Shown piece by piece: positions 8,878-18,756 of a stretch of DNA of 64,000 nt; the first letter of the stretch is position 1; every line of letters begins with the position of its first letter. Source of the DNA: an uncultured Flaviramulus sp. (GTDB lineage: Bacteria > Bacteroidota > Bacteroidia > Flavobacteriales > Flavobacteriaceae); assembly GCA_947495125.1 (NCBI GenBank), contig CANLXL010000001.1, positions 186,001 to 250,000 on the forward strand, given 5' to 3'. Below the pieces are notes generated by a model. It saw only the letters and a list, made by a program, of their open reading frames with translations. It did no database searches and had not been told where the DNA came from. The position numbers and the translations under genes are program-made.

Positions 8878-10119
8878 CTAATTTAAGGTATACGTACTGA
8901 TAAGTGAGATACTATCTCCAGCATAATTATACTGATACAAGACCCTATCCCCTATCATTAATAATTTGTCATCTAACGGAATGACGTCTTTCGATTGAAT
9001 ATTTTTAAAGCTCTTGATCAACGAAATATCAAGAGGGTTTTCTTTATTGAATAATTTTAATCCTGAAGTTCCGTCGCAAACGAAAAGTGTATTTCCTTTA
9101 ATTCCTAAACCATAGGGGTTTTCTAATTCGTACCTGCCGGCCAATGTTGGTGTTGTTTTATCGCTAATATCGATAACCTCCAATACACTTTCATCCTGTC
9201 CGCATAGATTACCTCCTCTTAGCGTTAAATAAGCATAGTCTCCATCAACAACCACCGGATCGCAACCTTCCCAATGCGTGAAATCCGAAACATATTCCGG
9301 TGATGACGGATCATTTAAACTATAAATATACATCCCATTAGTGCTTCCTAAATATAAATAGCCCTCTGCCTGAAACATGGTTTCAATATTCCATCCGGCA
9401 CCTTGGACTTTTTCTAATACAGGTGCAGACAAATCTTGAATATTAAAAATTGCCATTTCATAACTTCCAACCGTATATAAAAAATTATTAACGATTTGAA
9501 AACGAGCCAGTGACCCTCCGACACCAACGTTGGACTCCGCAGAGGCATTCATCAATATTCCATCATTGAAAATAACGTTAATTTGAGAATCATCAAGTTT
9601 CTCTCTGCGTTCTCGTTTTAGACTCCACCCAATAATAACGTCCGTTTCAAAATCAAACTCATTATAATCGACTGCATCTGCCTCGTTGGGTGTATGGGAA
9701 TTGTAAATCGTAAACACATCTTCTAATCGTTCTACCAAACTAATGGCATTTATATTAGAAATATTAAAAACCAATAAATCGGTCGCACTATCGGCGTACA
9801 AAAAATTATCCTTTACGGAGATATCTTCATTCCCGGGTATTTTTATATAGGCTATAGCTTTAGGGGTTACAGGATTGGTATTGTCTATAATATGAACACC
9901 TTTATTAACATCATTTACAAATACATAATCCTGATAAGCATAAATCTTACCTGGAAATTGAATGGGTTGAGGTGCAACGATATCTACAGAACTTCGAAAT
10001 TCCGATTTACTCATAAACTCGGCGGTGGCCACATTGACAAATTCGAAATTAGTATCGTCATTATCGCAGGAAGAACATAAAATTAGGGCAAGGAACAAAA
10101 AAAGGATATTACATTTCAT
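8878..10119 (-). CDS. LVIVD-repeat beta-propeller lipoprotein
   Basis: A 413-residue surface or periplasmic lipoprotein. The signal peptide ends at ALILCSSC, giving a lipidated Cys followed by an Asp/Asn-rich stretch (DNDDTN), which resembles a lipoprotein surface-export signal of Bacteroidota. The rest is built of repeats of the type 'VYVFNxxxGVHIIDNTNP', that is LVIVD repeats that fold as a beta-propeller; at least five are visible from residue 55 to the end. Such proteins are common in this family, and no enzymatic role is known. It lies 78 bp downstream of another lipoprotein on the same strand and may share its transcript. A strong terminator follows. Confidence 0.85.
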   Translation of the reverse strand: MKCNILFLFLALILCSSCDNDDTNFEFVNVATAEFMSKSEFRSSVDIVAPQPIQFPGKIYAYQDYVFVNDVNKGVHIIDNTNPVTPKAIAYIKIPGNEDISVKDNFLYADSATDLLVFNISNINAISLVERLEDVFTIYNSHTPNEADAVDYNEFDFETDVIIGWSLKRERREKLDDSQINVIFNDGILMNASAESNVGVGGSLARFQIVNNFLYTVGSYEMAIFNIQDLSAPVLEKVQGAGWNIETMFQAEGYLYLGSTNGMYIYSLNDPSSPEYVSDFTHWEGCDPVVVDGDYAYLTLRGGNLCGQDESVLEVIDISDKTTPTLAGRYELENPYGLGIKGNTLFVCDGTSGLKLFNKENPLDISLIKSFKNIQSKDVIPLDDKLLMIGDRVLYQYNYAGDSISLISTYTLN

Positions 10120-10197
10120 AGCTAGTTGTTTTCTTACAAGATGTGTTCATTGCAAATAGGTTGCGTCAAACTAACAGACACTGTTTATTTTTTGTGT

Positions 10198-10641
10198 TTA
10201 ATAGATATATTCTAATGATGTGTCTAAACCATCAAGATGCAAGATAATTTTATTACTGCCACTAACTCTCAAGAGTCTTAAATCAAACGAAACCGTTTTC
10301 TTAAACACTGCCAAACAATCTTCATTGTTTATAAGTTTGAATTTTAAATAGCGTTGTTCCGGTGAAGATTCGGCAACGGCACCCGAATCCACCAAATTAA
10401 ATTCCCACGAATCCCCGCTACAACCTGATGCCGAAATTTCAATATTAAGACAGTCGTCTATGATTTCGGCATTCACAAAGGTAAATTGATCCGAATCCAA
10501 ATCATTAAATTTCGTTTCATTAACTTCAGTTATTTGATCACAAATATCACCGGAAACATCAACATCATCAGTTTCACAAGTTGTACTCATAAAGCAAAGT
10601 ATAACAGGAATCACAAAAAGAATCTTTTTAACAATCTGCAT
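10198..10641 (-). CDS. Small lipoprotein of unknown function
   Basis: I do not recognise a named family. From the start at 10641 (Met8 of the longest frame) the product is 147 residues, with a signal peptide ending near FMSTTC and a likely lipidated Cys followed by ETDD. The longer frame from 10662 adds MKTKLLI, which fits less well. The mature part is beta-rich, with further cysteines (DICDQ, DDCLN, SGCSGD, NEDCL) that could pair in the periplasm. It is divergent from miaB and upstream of the LVIVD lipoprotein, so both may form a two-gene surface lipoprotein unit. Confidence 0.7.
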   Translation of the reverse strand: MQIVKKILFVIPVILCFMSTTCETDDVDVSGDICDQITEVNETKFNDLDSDQFTFVNAEIIDDCLNIEISASGCSGDSWEFNLVDSGAVAESSPEQRYLKFKLINNEDCLAVFKKTVSFDLRLLRVSGSNKIILHLDGLDTSLEYIY

Positions 10642-10719
10642 AATTAAAAGTTTAGTTTTCAATGAGATGCTTCTTATCCTTTTTGGTTGCGTATTTTATG
10701 AAATAATTCACATGACATC

Positions 10720-10751
10720 TTGTCATAAAATACAAATAAATCGTATCTTTG
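10720..10751 (+). promoter_or_regulatory. Promoter of miaB
   Basis: TTG at 10720-10722, a 21-bp spacer and TATCTTTG at 10744-10751: a full match to the Bacteroidota -33/-7 promoter. A 7-bp hairpin (CCTGCCT / AGGCAGG, 10754-10773) follows at once, so it lies at the very 5' end of the transcript. Confidence 0.75.
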
Positions 10752-10807
10752 CACCTGCCTAATAGCAGGCAGGCACGAAAATTGACCGCTATCTCTTTCA
10801 GTATACT

Positions 10808-12256
10808 ATGGAAAAAATTATAGACGAAAATAAACAGGGAGAAACCCTTGTTCTAAAGCAGAAAAAAGAAAATCCCCGCAAGCTTTTTATAGAAAGCTAT
10901 GGCTGTGCTATGAATTTTAGTGATAGCGAAATCGTAGCTTCCATTTTAACAGAACAGGGTTTTAACACAACTCAAAGTTTAGAAGAGGCTGATTTGGTTT
11001 TAGTAAACACCTGCTCTATTCGAGATAAGGCCGAACAAACCGTTAGAAAGCGTCTAGAAAAATACAATGCGGTTAAACGCGACCGCAATCCTAAAATGAA
11101 AGTTGGTGTATTAGGTTGTATGGCAGAACGCTTAAAGACAAAATTTTTAGAAGAAGAAAAAATAGTCGACCTCGTTGTTGGGCCTGATGCATATAAGGAT
11201 TTACCAAACCTGTTAGCCGAAGTTGACGAAGGCAGAGATGCTATCAACGTTATTCTTTCTAAAGATGAAACTTATGGGGATATTTCACCGGTGCGTTTAA
11301 ACAGCAACGGTGTAACGGCTTTTGTATCAATTACAAGAGGTTGCGATAATATGTGTACCTTTTGTGTCGTTCCTTTTACGAGAGGACGAGAACGCAGCCG
11401 TGATCCGCAAAGTATCTTGGAAGAAGTTAACGATTTATGGCATAGAGGTTATAAAGAGATTACCCTTCTCGGGCAAAATGTAGATAGCTACCTCTGGTAT
11501 GGTGGAGGTCTTAAAAAAGATTTTGACAAGGCAAGTGATATTCAAAAAGCAACAGCAGTAAATTTTTCAAATTTATTAGATCTGTGTGCTAGGGCTCAAC
11601 CTAAAATGCGCATTCGGTTTTCAACATCAAATCCTCAGGATTTAACATTGGATGTTGTTGAAACGATGGCAAAACACGGCAATATTTGTAATCACATTCA
11701 CTTACCTGTACAAAGCGGAAGTGACCGTATTCTAAAGGAAATGAATCGTTTACACACTCGCGAAGAATACATGACATTAATTGATAATATACGTCGAATT
11801 ATTCCCGATTGTGCCATTAGCCAAGATATGATTGTTGGTTTTCCAACAGAAACAGAAGCCGATCATAAAGACACAGTGTCATTAATGAATCATGTGAAGT
11901 ATCATTTTGGATATATGTTTACCTATTCAGAACGCCCGGGAACCATGGCAGAAAGAAAAATGGAAGACGATATTCCTGAAGCCGATAAAAAACGAAGGCT
12001 TGCTGAAATTGTTGAACTACAGCAAAAACATAGCGGTATAAGAACCAGAGAACATCTTAATACCGTGGTTGAAGTATTAGTAGAAAAAGAATCAAAAAAG
12101 TCTAACCAGCATTGGTCGGGAAGAACACCACAAAATACGGTTACGGTTTTCCCTAAAGCGCACTATAAAATTGGAGATTTTGTAAACGTAAAAACCACAG
12201 ATTGCACTACAGCAACACTTATTGGTGAGGCCATTGGGTTGAGTGAGAATAATTAA
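10808..12256 (+). CDS. miaB: tRNA-2-methylthio-N6-dimethylallyladenosine synthase MiaB
   Basis: A radical-SAM methylthiotransferase that adds the 2-methylthio group to i6A37 of tRNAs reading UNN codons. The N-terminal MTTase domain has the three cysteines of the auxiliary cluster (Cys33 in SYGCAMN, Cys69, Cys104). The radical-SAM CxxxCxxC motif is Cys179, Cys183, Cys186 (RGCDNMCTFC), followed by RGRERSR. A C-terminal TRAM domain closes the 482-residue protein. The first 24 residues are a non-conserved extension. It opens a long rightward gene run and has its own good promoter. Confidence 0.97.
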   Translation: MEKIIDENKQGETLVLKQKKENPRKLFIESYGCAMNFSDSEIVASILTEQGFNTTQSLEEADLVLVNTCSIRDKAEQTVRKRLEKYNAVKRDRNPKMKVGVLGCMAERLKTKFLEEEKIVDLVVGPDAYKDLPNLLAEVDEGRDAINVILSKDETYGDISPVRLNSNGVTAFVSITRGCDNMCTFCVVPFTRGRERSRDPQSILEEVNDLWHRGYKEITLLGQNVDSYLWYGGGLKKDFDKASDIQKATAVNFSNLLDLCARAQPKMRIRFSTSNPQDLTLDVVETMAKHGNICNHIHLPVQSGSDRILKEMNRLHTREEYMTLIDNIRRIIPDCAISQDMIVGFPTETEADHKDTVSLMNHVKYHFGYMFTYSERPGTMAERKMEDDIPEADKKRRLAEIVELQQKHSGIRTREHLNTVVEVLVEKESKKSNQHWSGRTPQNTVTVFPKAHYKIGDFVNVKTTDCTTATLIGEAIGLSENN

Positions 12257-12262
12257 AAAGCA

Positions 12263-12604
12263 ATGTCTGTGTTCAACTTTAACAACAAAACATTTTCATT
12301 AATTGAAAATTCTGAAAATGGTAAAGTCAATTCTGAAACCATTTTTAAATACAAGCAAGAAGGCCATTTAGTAACTGCAGATTATTTTGGAGGGTCTATT
12401 AAATATGGAAAAATAATTGCCAACTTAAATAACAATACACTCGATATGTTATATCAATGTATAACAACAGAAAATGAATTAAAAGCAGGGAAGGCTATTG
12501 CAGAAATAAGTTTTACAAAAGAAAACAAGATGAAACTTAAATTAAATTGGGAATGGCTTAATAAAGAAAATGAATCTGGAATTTCTGAGTATATAGAAAA
12601 TTAA
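12263..12604 (+). CDS. Small conserved protein of unknown function
   Basis: A 113-residue protein without signal peptide or membrane segment, 6 bp after miaB, so probably co-transcribed. It alternates short beta strands and Gly turns (FGGSIKYGKI, ISFTKENKMKLKLNWEW) and looks like a small beta-barrel. It resembles a Bacteroidota family that databases often label N-acetylglutamate synthase, apparently without enzymatic support. It has no acetyltransferase motif that I can see, so I give no function. Confidence 0.75.
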   Translation: MSVFNFNNKTFSLIENSENGKVNSETIFKYKQEGHLVTADYFGGSIKYGKIIANLNNNTLDMLYQCITTENELKAGKAIAEISFTKENKMKLKLNWEWLNKENESGISEYIEN

Positions 12605-12619
12605 TAACAATAAATAATG

Positions 12620-12645
12620 AGATTCCTGCCTACACAGGAATGACA
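12620..12645. repeat. Short palindromic repeat (ATTCCTG type)
   Basis: Arms ATTCCTG and CAGGAAT are separated by 6 nt and followed by GACA. The same core occurs twice, in inverted orientation, at 20711-20784. It fills the gap between two genes that run in the same direction. It is probably a dispersed palindromic element. Confidence 0.6.
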
Positions 12646-12649
12646 AGAT

Positions 12650-13927
12650 ATGGAATCAGTTCAAGTAATAAAACAACGTTTTGGTATTATTGGTAATACC
12701 CCTACGCTAAATCGTGCTCTTGAAAAAGCTATTCAAGTCGCACCAACAGACATCTCTGTGTTAGTAACCGGAGAATCCGGGGTTGGAAAAGAAAGTATTC
12801 CCAAAATTATACATCAATTATCACATAGAAAGCACAATAAATACATTGCGGTAAACTGTGGTGCTATTCCGGAAGGGACCATAGACAGTGAACTTTTCGG
12901 CCATGAAAAAGGGGCATTCACCGGAGCAACACAAACCCGAAACGGCTATTTTGAAGTTGCCAATGGCGGTACTATTTTTTTAGATGAAGTCGGAGAATTA
13001 CCACTCACCACTCAAGTACGTTTGCTACGTGTTTTAGAAAACGGGGAATTTATAAAAGTGGGATCCAGTAAGGTTCAAAAAACTGATGTCCGTATCGTAG
13101 CGGCAACCAATGCAAATATGTATCAGGCTATAGAAAAGGAGAAATTTCGTGAGGATTTATATTACAGGTTAAGTACGGTCGATATTCATTTACCACCATT
13201 GCGTGACCGCCAGGAAGATATTCATTTACTATTTCGAAAATTCGCAAGTGACTTTGCTTTGAAATATAAAATGCCTACAGTAAAACTGACGGATAATGCC
13301 ATACAGGTTTTATTGAAACACCGCTGGAGCGGTAATATTCGAGAATTACGAAATATCGCCGAACAGGTTTCTGTACTAGAACAAAACCGAACCATTACAG
13401 CTGATGCCTTAAGAGGATATTTACCAACATCGGGAAGTAATTTGCCCGCCGTTATTAAGACATCGAAAGCAGAAAGCGATTTTAGTACCGAGCGAGAAAT
13501 CTTATACAAAGTGCTGTTTGATATGAAAAGTGATCTTAACGATTTGAAAAAGCTCACCATGGAATTGATGAAAACCGGTAATATAAAAGATGTTGAAAAA
13601 GACAATGAAGGTCTTATTCAGAAAATTTATGGCACTACCACCGAAGATGACAGCAAAACACCATATGATGATACCATAGATAATAGCGAGGTTTTATCTA
13701 TTTCTGAACATACCGAAGATCTCCAAGCCGAACCTATAAACACTCAGGACAAGTATCATTTTGCTGAGGAAATTGAAGAAGAGGAAACCCTATCATTACA
13801 CGATAAAGAATTAGAATTAATTAAAAAATCGCTTGAACGTCACAACGGAAAACGTAAATTAGCGGCTGCTGAACTGGGAATTAGTGAACGCACCTTATAT
13901 AGAAAGATTAAACAGTTTGATCTTTAA
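12650..13927 (+). CDS. Sigma-54-dependent transcriptional activator (AAA+ and Fis-type HTH)
   Basis: A bacterial enhancer-binding protein that opens RpoN promoters with ATP. It has Walker A GESGVGKE (41-48), the sigma-54 contact loop GAFTGA (88-93), Walker B FLDEV (110-114), arginine-finger region LPPLRDR and a C-terminal Fis-type helix-turn-helix ([20 protein letters not shown]). There is no N-terminal receiver, GAF or PAS domain, so control must come through other partners or its level. A linker of about 100 acidic residues separates ATPase and DNA-binding parts. It lies between miaB and lptE, a place that appears conserved in Bacteroidota. A sigma-54-like site upstream of groES (16589) is a possible target. 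Confidence 0.93.
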   Translation: MESVQVIKQRFGIIGNTPTLNRALEKAIQVAPTDISVLVTGESGVGKESIPKIIHQLSHRKHNKYIAVNCGAIPEGTIDSELFGHEKGAFTGATQTRNGYFEVANGGTIFLDEVGELPLTTQVRLLRVLENGEFIKVGSSKVQKTDVRIVAATNANMYQAIEKEKFREDLYYRLSTVDIHLPPLRDRQEDIHLLFRKFASDFALKYKMPTVKLTDNAIQVLLKHRWSGNIRELRNIAEQVSVLEQNRTITADALRGYLPTSGSNLPAVIKTSKAESDFSTEREILYKVLFDMKSDLNDLKKLTMELMKTGNIKDVEKDNEGLIQKIYGTTTEDDSKTPYDDTIDNSEVLSISEHTEDLQAEPINTQDKYHFAEEIEEEETLSLHDKELELIKKSLERHNGKRKLAAAELGISERTLYRKIKQFDL

Positions 13928-14005
13928 ATTCGTTGTTGGTATTCAGTTTTTGGTCGACGGTTAAAAATTGCAACAATATAAAAAAGTAACCGTTTTAAAT
14001 TAAAA

Positions 14006-14036
14006 TGTCATGCTGAGCGGAGTTGAAGCATCTCAA
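14006..14036. repeat. Dispersed repeat of the 'GTCATGCTGAGC' type
   Basis: TGTCATGCTGAGCGGAGTTG followed by AAGCATCTCAA. From memory, near-identical tracts occur in gaps of many Bacteroidota genomes. It contains a short hairpin (ATGCT / AGCAT). It ends 16 bp before the first lptE start. Confidence 0.55.
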
Positions 14037-14052
14037 AATACTTGAATTTTAA

Positions 14053-14562
14053 ATGAAATACCTAAAGCATATATATTTACTGGTGGTTTCAATCATCATT
14101 TTAAGTTGTGGTCCATATTCTCTAACTGGAATACAAACAGATGCCAAAACATTTCAAGTAAATCGTTTTGAAAATAATGCTCCTACGGTTGAACCCGGGT
14201 TGGAACGAGATTTTAAATTGGCACTGGAAGATTTAATTCAGAATCAAACCAATCTAAGTTTAGTAACTTCTGGAGGTGATGTGGTTTATGGAGGTGAAAT
14301 AACAACATATCAAATATCTCCCACTACGGCAACTAAAAAAAGTACTGCAGCCCAAAACAGGTTAACCATTGCGGTAAAAGTTGATTTCCACAATACCAGA
14401 AAAGAAAGTGACCATTTGGATAATAAAAGTTTTTCATTTTACTATGATTACCCAGGGAACTTACAGCTTATTGGAAGACAAAAAACGACAGCCCATACAG
14501 AAATCCTTGAACGTTTAACCCAAGATATAATTAACGCATCCTTGTCCAATTGGCAAGATTAA
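14053..14562 (+). CDS. lptE: LptE-family outer-membrane LPS assembly lipoprotein, copy 1
   Basis: LptE plugs the LptD barrel and helps place lipopolysaccharide in the outer leaflet. The 169-residue product has a lipoprotein signal (IIILSCG, Cys19) and the flavobacterial LptE pattern: KTFQVNRFENNA, EPGLERDF, LIQNQTNLSLV, the ISPTTAT block and FYYDYPG near the end. It is followed 12 bp later by a close paralogue. By eye the mature parts are about three quarters identical. Most relatives have one copy here, so this is a recent tandem duplication. Which copy pairs with LptD cannot be told. Confidence 0.85.
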   Translation: MKYLKHIYLLVVSIIILSCGPYSLTGIQTDAKTFQVNRFENNAPTVEPGLERDFKLALEDLIQNQTNLSLVTSGGDVVYGGEITTYQISPTTATKKSTAAQNRLTIAVKVDFHNTRKESDHLDNKSFSFYYDYPGNLQLIGRQKTTAHTEILERLTQDIINASLSNWQD

Positions 14563-14574
14563 TAATGAAATTTA

Positions 14575-15084
14575 ATGAACGTACTTAAATACACTTTTTT
14601 AATTGCAGTCTCGATTACCATTTTAGGCTGTGGCGCGTATTCCTTTACAGGAGCATCTGTTCCGGAAGGCACCAAAACATTTCAAGTCAATCGCTTTGAA
14701 AATAATGCGCTTTTGGTTGAGCCCGGATTAGAACGGGATTTTCAGAACGCCCTTCAGGATTTAATTCAGAATCAAACCAACTTAAGTTTAGTCACTACGG
14801 GAGGTGATCTGGTCTATGAAGGTGAAATATCAACCTATCGCATTTCCCCTACTACAGCGACCTCTCAAAGTACAGCCGCTCAAAACAGGCTAACTATTGG
14901 AGTAAAAGTTAGTTTTTACAATACTAAGAAGGAAGATGACAATATAGAAAATAAGAGTTTTTCTTTTTTCTATGATTACCCTGGAAGTTCACAACTTGTT
15001 GGCGGACAAAAAACAACCGCTCATGAAGAAATTTTTGAACGTCTTACTCAAGATATTTTTAATGCAACATTAGCCAGATGGTAA
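14575..15084 (+). CDS. lptE: LptE-family lipoprotein, copy 2
   Basis: The second of two adjacent LptE paralogues, 169 residues, with a lipoprotein signal ending ILGCG. Compared with copy 1 it keeps all the motifs (KTFQVNRFENNA, EPGLERDF, LIQNQTNLSLV, ISPTTAT, FFYDYPG). It differs mostly in surface-type residues and in having VPEGT before KTF. The spacing of 12 bp implies one transcript. It looks slightly closer to the family consensus I know (EGEI, DIFNA, ARW end), so it may be the ancestral copy. Confidence 0.85.
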   Translation: MNVLKYTFLIAVSITILGCGAYSFTGASVPEGTKTFQVNRFENNALLVEPGLERDFQNALQDLIQNQTNLSLVTTGGDLVYEGEISTYRISPTTATSQSTAAQNRLTIGVKVSFYNTKKEDDNIENKSFSFFYDYPGSSQLVGGQKTTAHEEIFERLTQDIFNATLARW

Positions 15085-15195
15085 TGAACGCTTAAACAGT
15101 TTGGAGTTTCAGTTTGCAGTATTAAAACCAAGATACCGTTTCAAGGACAATGAAACATGGCATCTTTAAAAAAAATGATAAATTTGGCATAACCA

Positions 15196-16140
15196 ATGAA
15201 TAATAACGATTTTACATATATACTACAAAGCCCAAAAACGATAACGCATCAGCAAACCGATGCTTTACAATCAATTATTGATGAATTTCCTTATTTTCAG
15301 TCGGCACGTGCCATATACCTTAAAGGCTTAAAAGATCAAGAGAGTTTCAAGTACAATAGCGCCCTGAAAACAACAGCGGCTTACACGACAGATCGGAGTA
15401 TTCTTTTTGATTTTATTACATCGGAAACCTTTATTCAGAATGAAATTTCGCAATTTATAAAACAAAACACGGCATACTTAAAAGATATTGATGTTACCGT
15501 TGAGGACATTTCGGTAAACAAAAGTGTTACGATCGATGATGCACTTAAACAGCACATCAAAGATACAGCCGGCGTTTTAGATCCTGCACTTTTTCAACCC
15601 AAGGAAGCACGTCCTAAAAAAAAGACGCACTTCGCTTTGGATGATTCCGAATTCATAGAACAGCTCACTGAAGACACAAAAACTCAGGAAGCCTCAGCGA
15701 CTGAGATTTTAAATCTGGGAAAACCTCTTCAATTCGATAAAAGAGAAACGCATTCATTTAACGAATGGTTAAAGCTAACCTGTTTCAAACCTATTAAAAG
15801 AGACAAGTCCGGTGCCAAAGAAGCATCAAAACCAACAGAATCATCTCAAATAGATAAGGTTAAAAAGTTTGATTTAATTGATAAGTTCATAGAAAAGAAC
15901 CCAAAAATAAACCCTACTAAACCGAGTTCATCTAAAGGAAATTTAGCTAAAGCTCAAATGATACAGCCCGAAGCCTTAATGACCGAGACTTTAGCGCGTA
16001 TATATTTAGAGCAGAAAAACTATAAAAAAGCAATTCAATCTTATAAGATTTTAAGTTTGAAATATCCGGAAAAAAGTGGTTTCTTTGCAAACCAAATTAA
16101 AGCAGTAGAACAATTACAAGAACAAAATAATAAGGAATAA
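15196..16140 (+). CDS. Conserved TPR-like protein upstream of secG
   Basis: A 314-residue protein without signal peptide. The N-terminal part is helical (ILQSPKTITHQQTDALQSII). The middle is charged and low in complexity (residues 135-240). The C-terminus has at least one clear tetratricopeptide unit (ETLARIYLEQKNYKKAIQSYKIL). The gene ends in TAATG, so its stop overlaps the secG start and the two are translationally coupled. The family is conserved in this place in Flavobacteriia but has no known function. A role near the Sec or envelope machinery is inference from position only. Confidence 0.75.
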   Translation: MNNNDFTYILQSPKTITHQQTDALQSIIDEFPYFQSARAIYLKGLKDQESFKYNSALKTTAAYTTDRSILFDFITSETFIQNEISQFIKQNTAYLKDIDVTVEDISVNKSVTIDDALKQHIKDTAGVLDPALFQPKEARPKKKTHFALDDSEFIEQLTEDTKTQEASATEILNLGKPLQFDKRETHSFNEWLKLTCFKPIKRDKSGAKEASKPTESSQIDKVKKFDLIDKFIEKNPKINPTKPSSSKGNLAKAQMIQPEALMTETLARIYLEQKNYKKAIQSYKILSLKYPEKSGFFANQIKAVEQLQEQNNKE

Positions 16141-16496
16141 TGAGTACGTTTACAATATTTTTAGCATTAATTGTAGTGGTAGCATTTTTACTAATTGTAG
16201 TGATTATGGTGCAGAATCCAAAAGGTGGTGGATTATCCTCTTCTTTTGGCGGTGGTGGCACACAGCAATTAGGTGGCGTAAAAAAAACCACCGACTTTTT
16301 AGATAAAAGTACATGGACATTAGCTACGCTATTATTAGTATTAATATTATTATCTAATGTCGCTATAAACAGAGGCGCAGAGGGTGTCGATTCTAAAGCT
16401 TTAGATCCTAATGCAGAAACGACTCAACCGCTACCGGAAGTTCCGGCTCAAAACAATGAGGCTACAACAACGATAGATGATTCTTTAGAAGAATAA
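16140..16496 (+). CDS. secG: Preprotein translocase subunit SecG
   Basis: A small inner-membrane partner of SecYE that helps SecA-driven export. There are two transmembrane helices (about 4-24 and 58-76). Between them lies the family loop QNPKGGGLSSSFGGGGTQQ, then KKTTDFLDKSTW. The C-terminal tail of about 40 residues is acidic and rich in Thr and Pro, as usual in Bacteroidota. The start ATG overlaps the preceding stop. A strong terminator follows 25 bp later. Confidence 0.95.
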   Translation: MSTFTIFLALIVVVAFLLIVVIMVQNPKGGGLSSSFGGGGTQQLGGVKKTTDFLDKSTWTLATLLLVLILLSNVAINRGAEGVDSKALDPNAETTQPLPEVPAQNNEATTTIDDSLEE

Positions 16497-16520
16497 TTTA
16501 TCGTTTTATATAGTATACTA

Positions 16521-16549
16521 AAAATGCCGACTCAAACAGTTGGCATTTT
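16521..16549 (+). terminator. Terminator after secG
   Basis: A 12-bp stem with one G-T wobble (AAAATGCC... / ...GGCATTTT), a 5-nt loop and a T-run. It ends the lptE-secG transcript and separates it from groESL. Confidence 0.85.
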
Positions 16550-16588
16550 TTATTTCAGCTTGTCTGCAAGTTTGTCAGTTCATCACTA

Positions 16589-16604
16589 TTGGCACACTTT
16601 TAGA
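16589..16604 (+). promoter_or_regulatory. Sigma-54-like element upstream of groES
   Basis: TTGGCAC is a full match to the RpoN -24 half. At the -12 position the sequence is TAGA instead of TTGC, so the second half is weak. It lies about 50 bp before the groES start. No CIRCE/HrcA inverted repeat (TTAGCACTC type) is seen. A sigma-54 activator gene lies a few kilobases upstream. Confidence 0.3.
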
Positions 16605-16656
16605 ATAACGCATAAGCGTTAAATAATTTAATTAATAATAAAAATAATATAAACCA

Positions 16657-16932
16657 ATGGGCTTAAACATTAAACCATTAGCAGACAGAGTTCTTATAGA
16701 ACCTGCTGCCGCTGAAACTAAAACAGCATCAGGAATTATTATTCCGGATAACGCAAAAGAGAAACCACAAAAAGGAACGGTCGTTGCTGCCGGAAAAGGC
16801 ACAAAAGACGATCCTATTACCGTTAAAGTTGGCGATACTGTTTTGTATGGTAAATATGCAGGAACAGAGCTTAAACTCGAAGGGAAAGATTATTTAATTA
16901 TGCGCGAGAGCGACATACTGGCTATTATCTAA
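16657..16932 (+). CDS. groES: Co-chaperonin GroES
   Basis: The heptameric lid of the GroEL chamber. The 91 residues have the usual pattern: [16 protein letters not shown], the mobile loop [27 protein letters not shown], then [11 protein letters not shown] and the C-terminal [13 protein letters not shown]. It stands 103 bp before groEL on the same strand and surely forms the groESL operon. The terminator before it makes a new promoter necessary; the only candidate I can see is the sigma-54-like site at 16589. Confidence 0.98.
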   Translation: MGLNIKPLADRVLIEPAAAETKTASGIIIPDNAKEKPQKGTVVAAGKGTKDDPITVKVGDTVLYGKYAGTELKLEGKDYLIMRESDILAII

Positions 16933-16942
16933 AATAGCAATC

Positions 16943-18679
<1,737 letters not shown>

Positions 18680-18713
18680 GAGATCGAGAATCAATCTCGA
18701 CATAAATTATACA

Positions 18714-18750
18714 AAAACGCCTTAATTGATTTTGAGGCGTTTTTTTTTGT
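18714..18750. terminator. Bidirectional terminator between groEL and the TlpA-like gene
   Basis: A 9-bp stem (AAAACGCCT / AGGCGTTTT) with a 12-nt loop. A T-run follows rightward and an A-run precedes it, so it can stop both convergent transcripts. Confidence 0.8.
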
Positions 18751-18756
18751 TCTTTG

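Noticed and set aside
13222-13605. 127-codon minus-strand frame inside the sigma-54 activator
   Set aside because: Antisense to a well-supported AAA+ gene, Ser/Phe-rich composition typical of a shadow frame.
16550-16656. CIRCE/HrcA operator before groES
   Set aside because: The TTAGCACTC...GAGTGCTAA dyad is not present in the groES upstream region.
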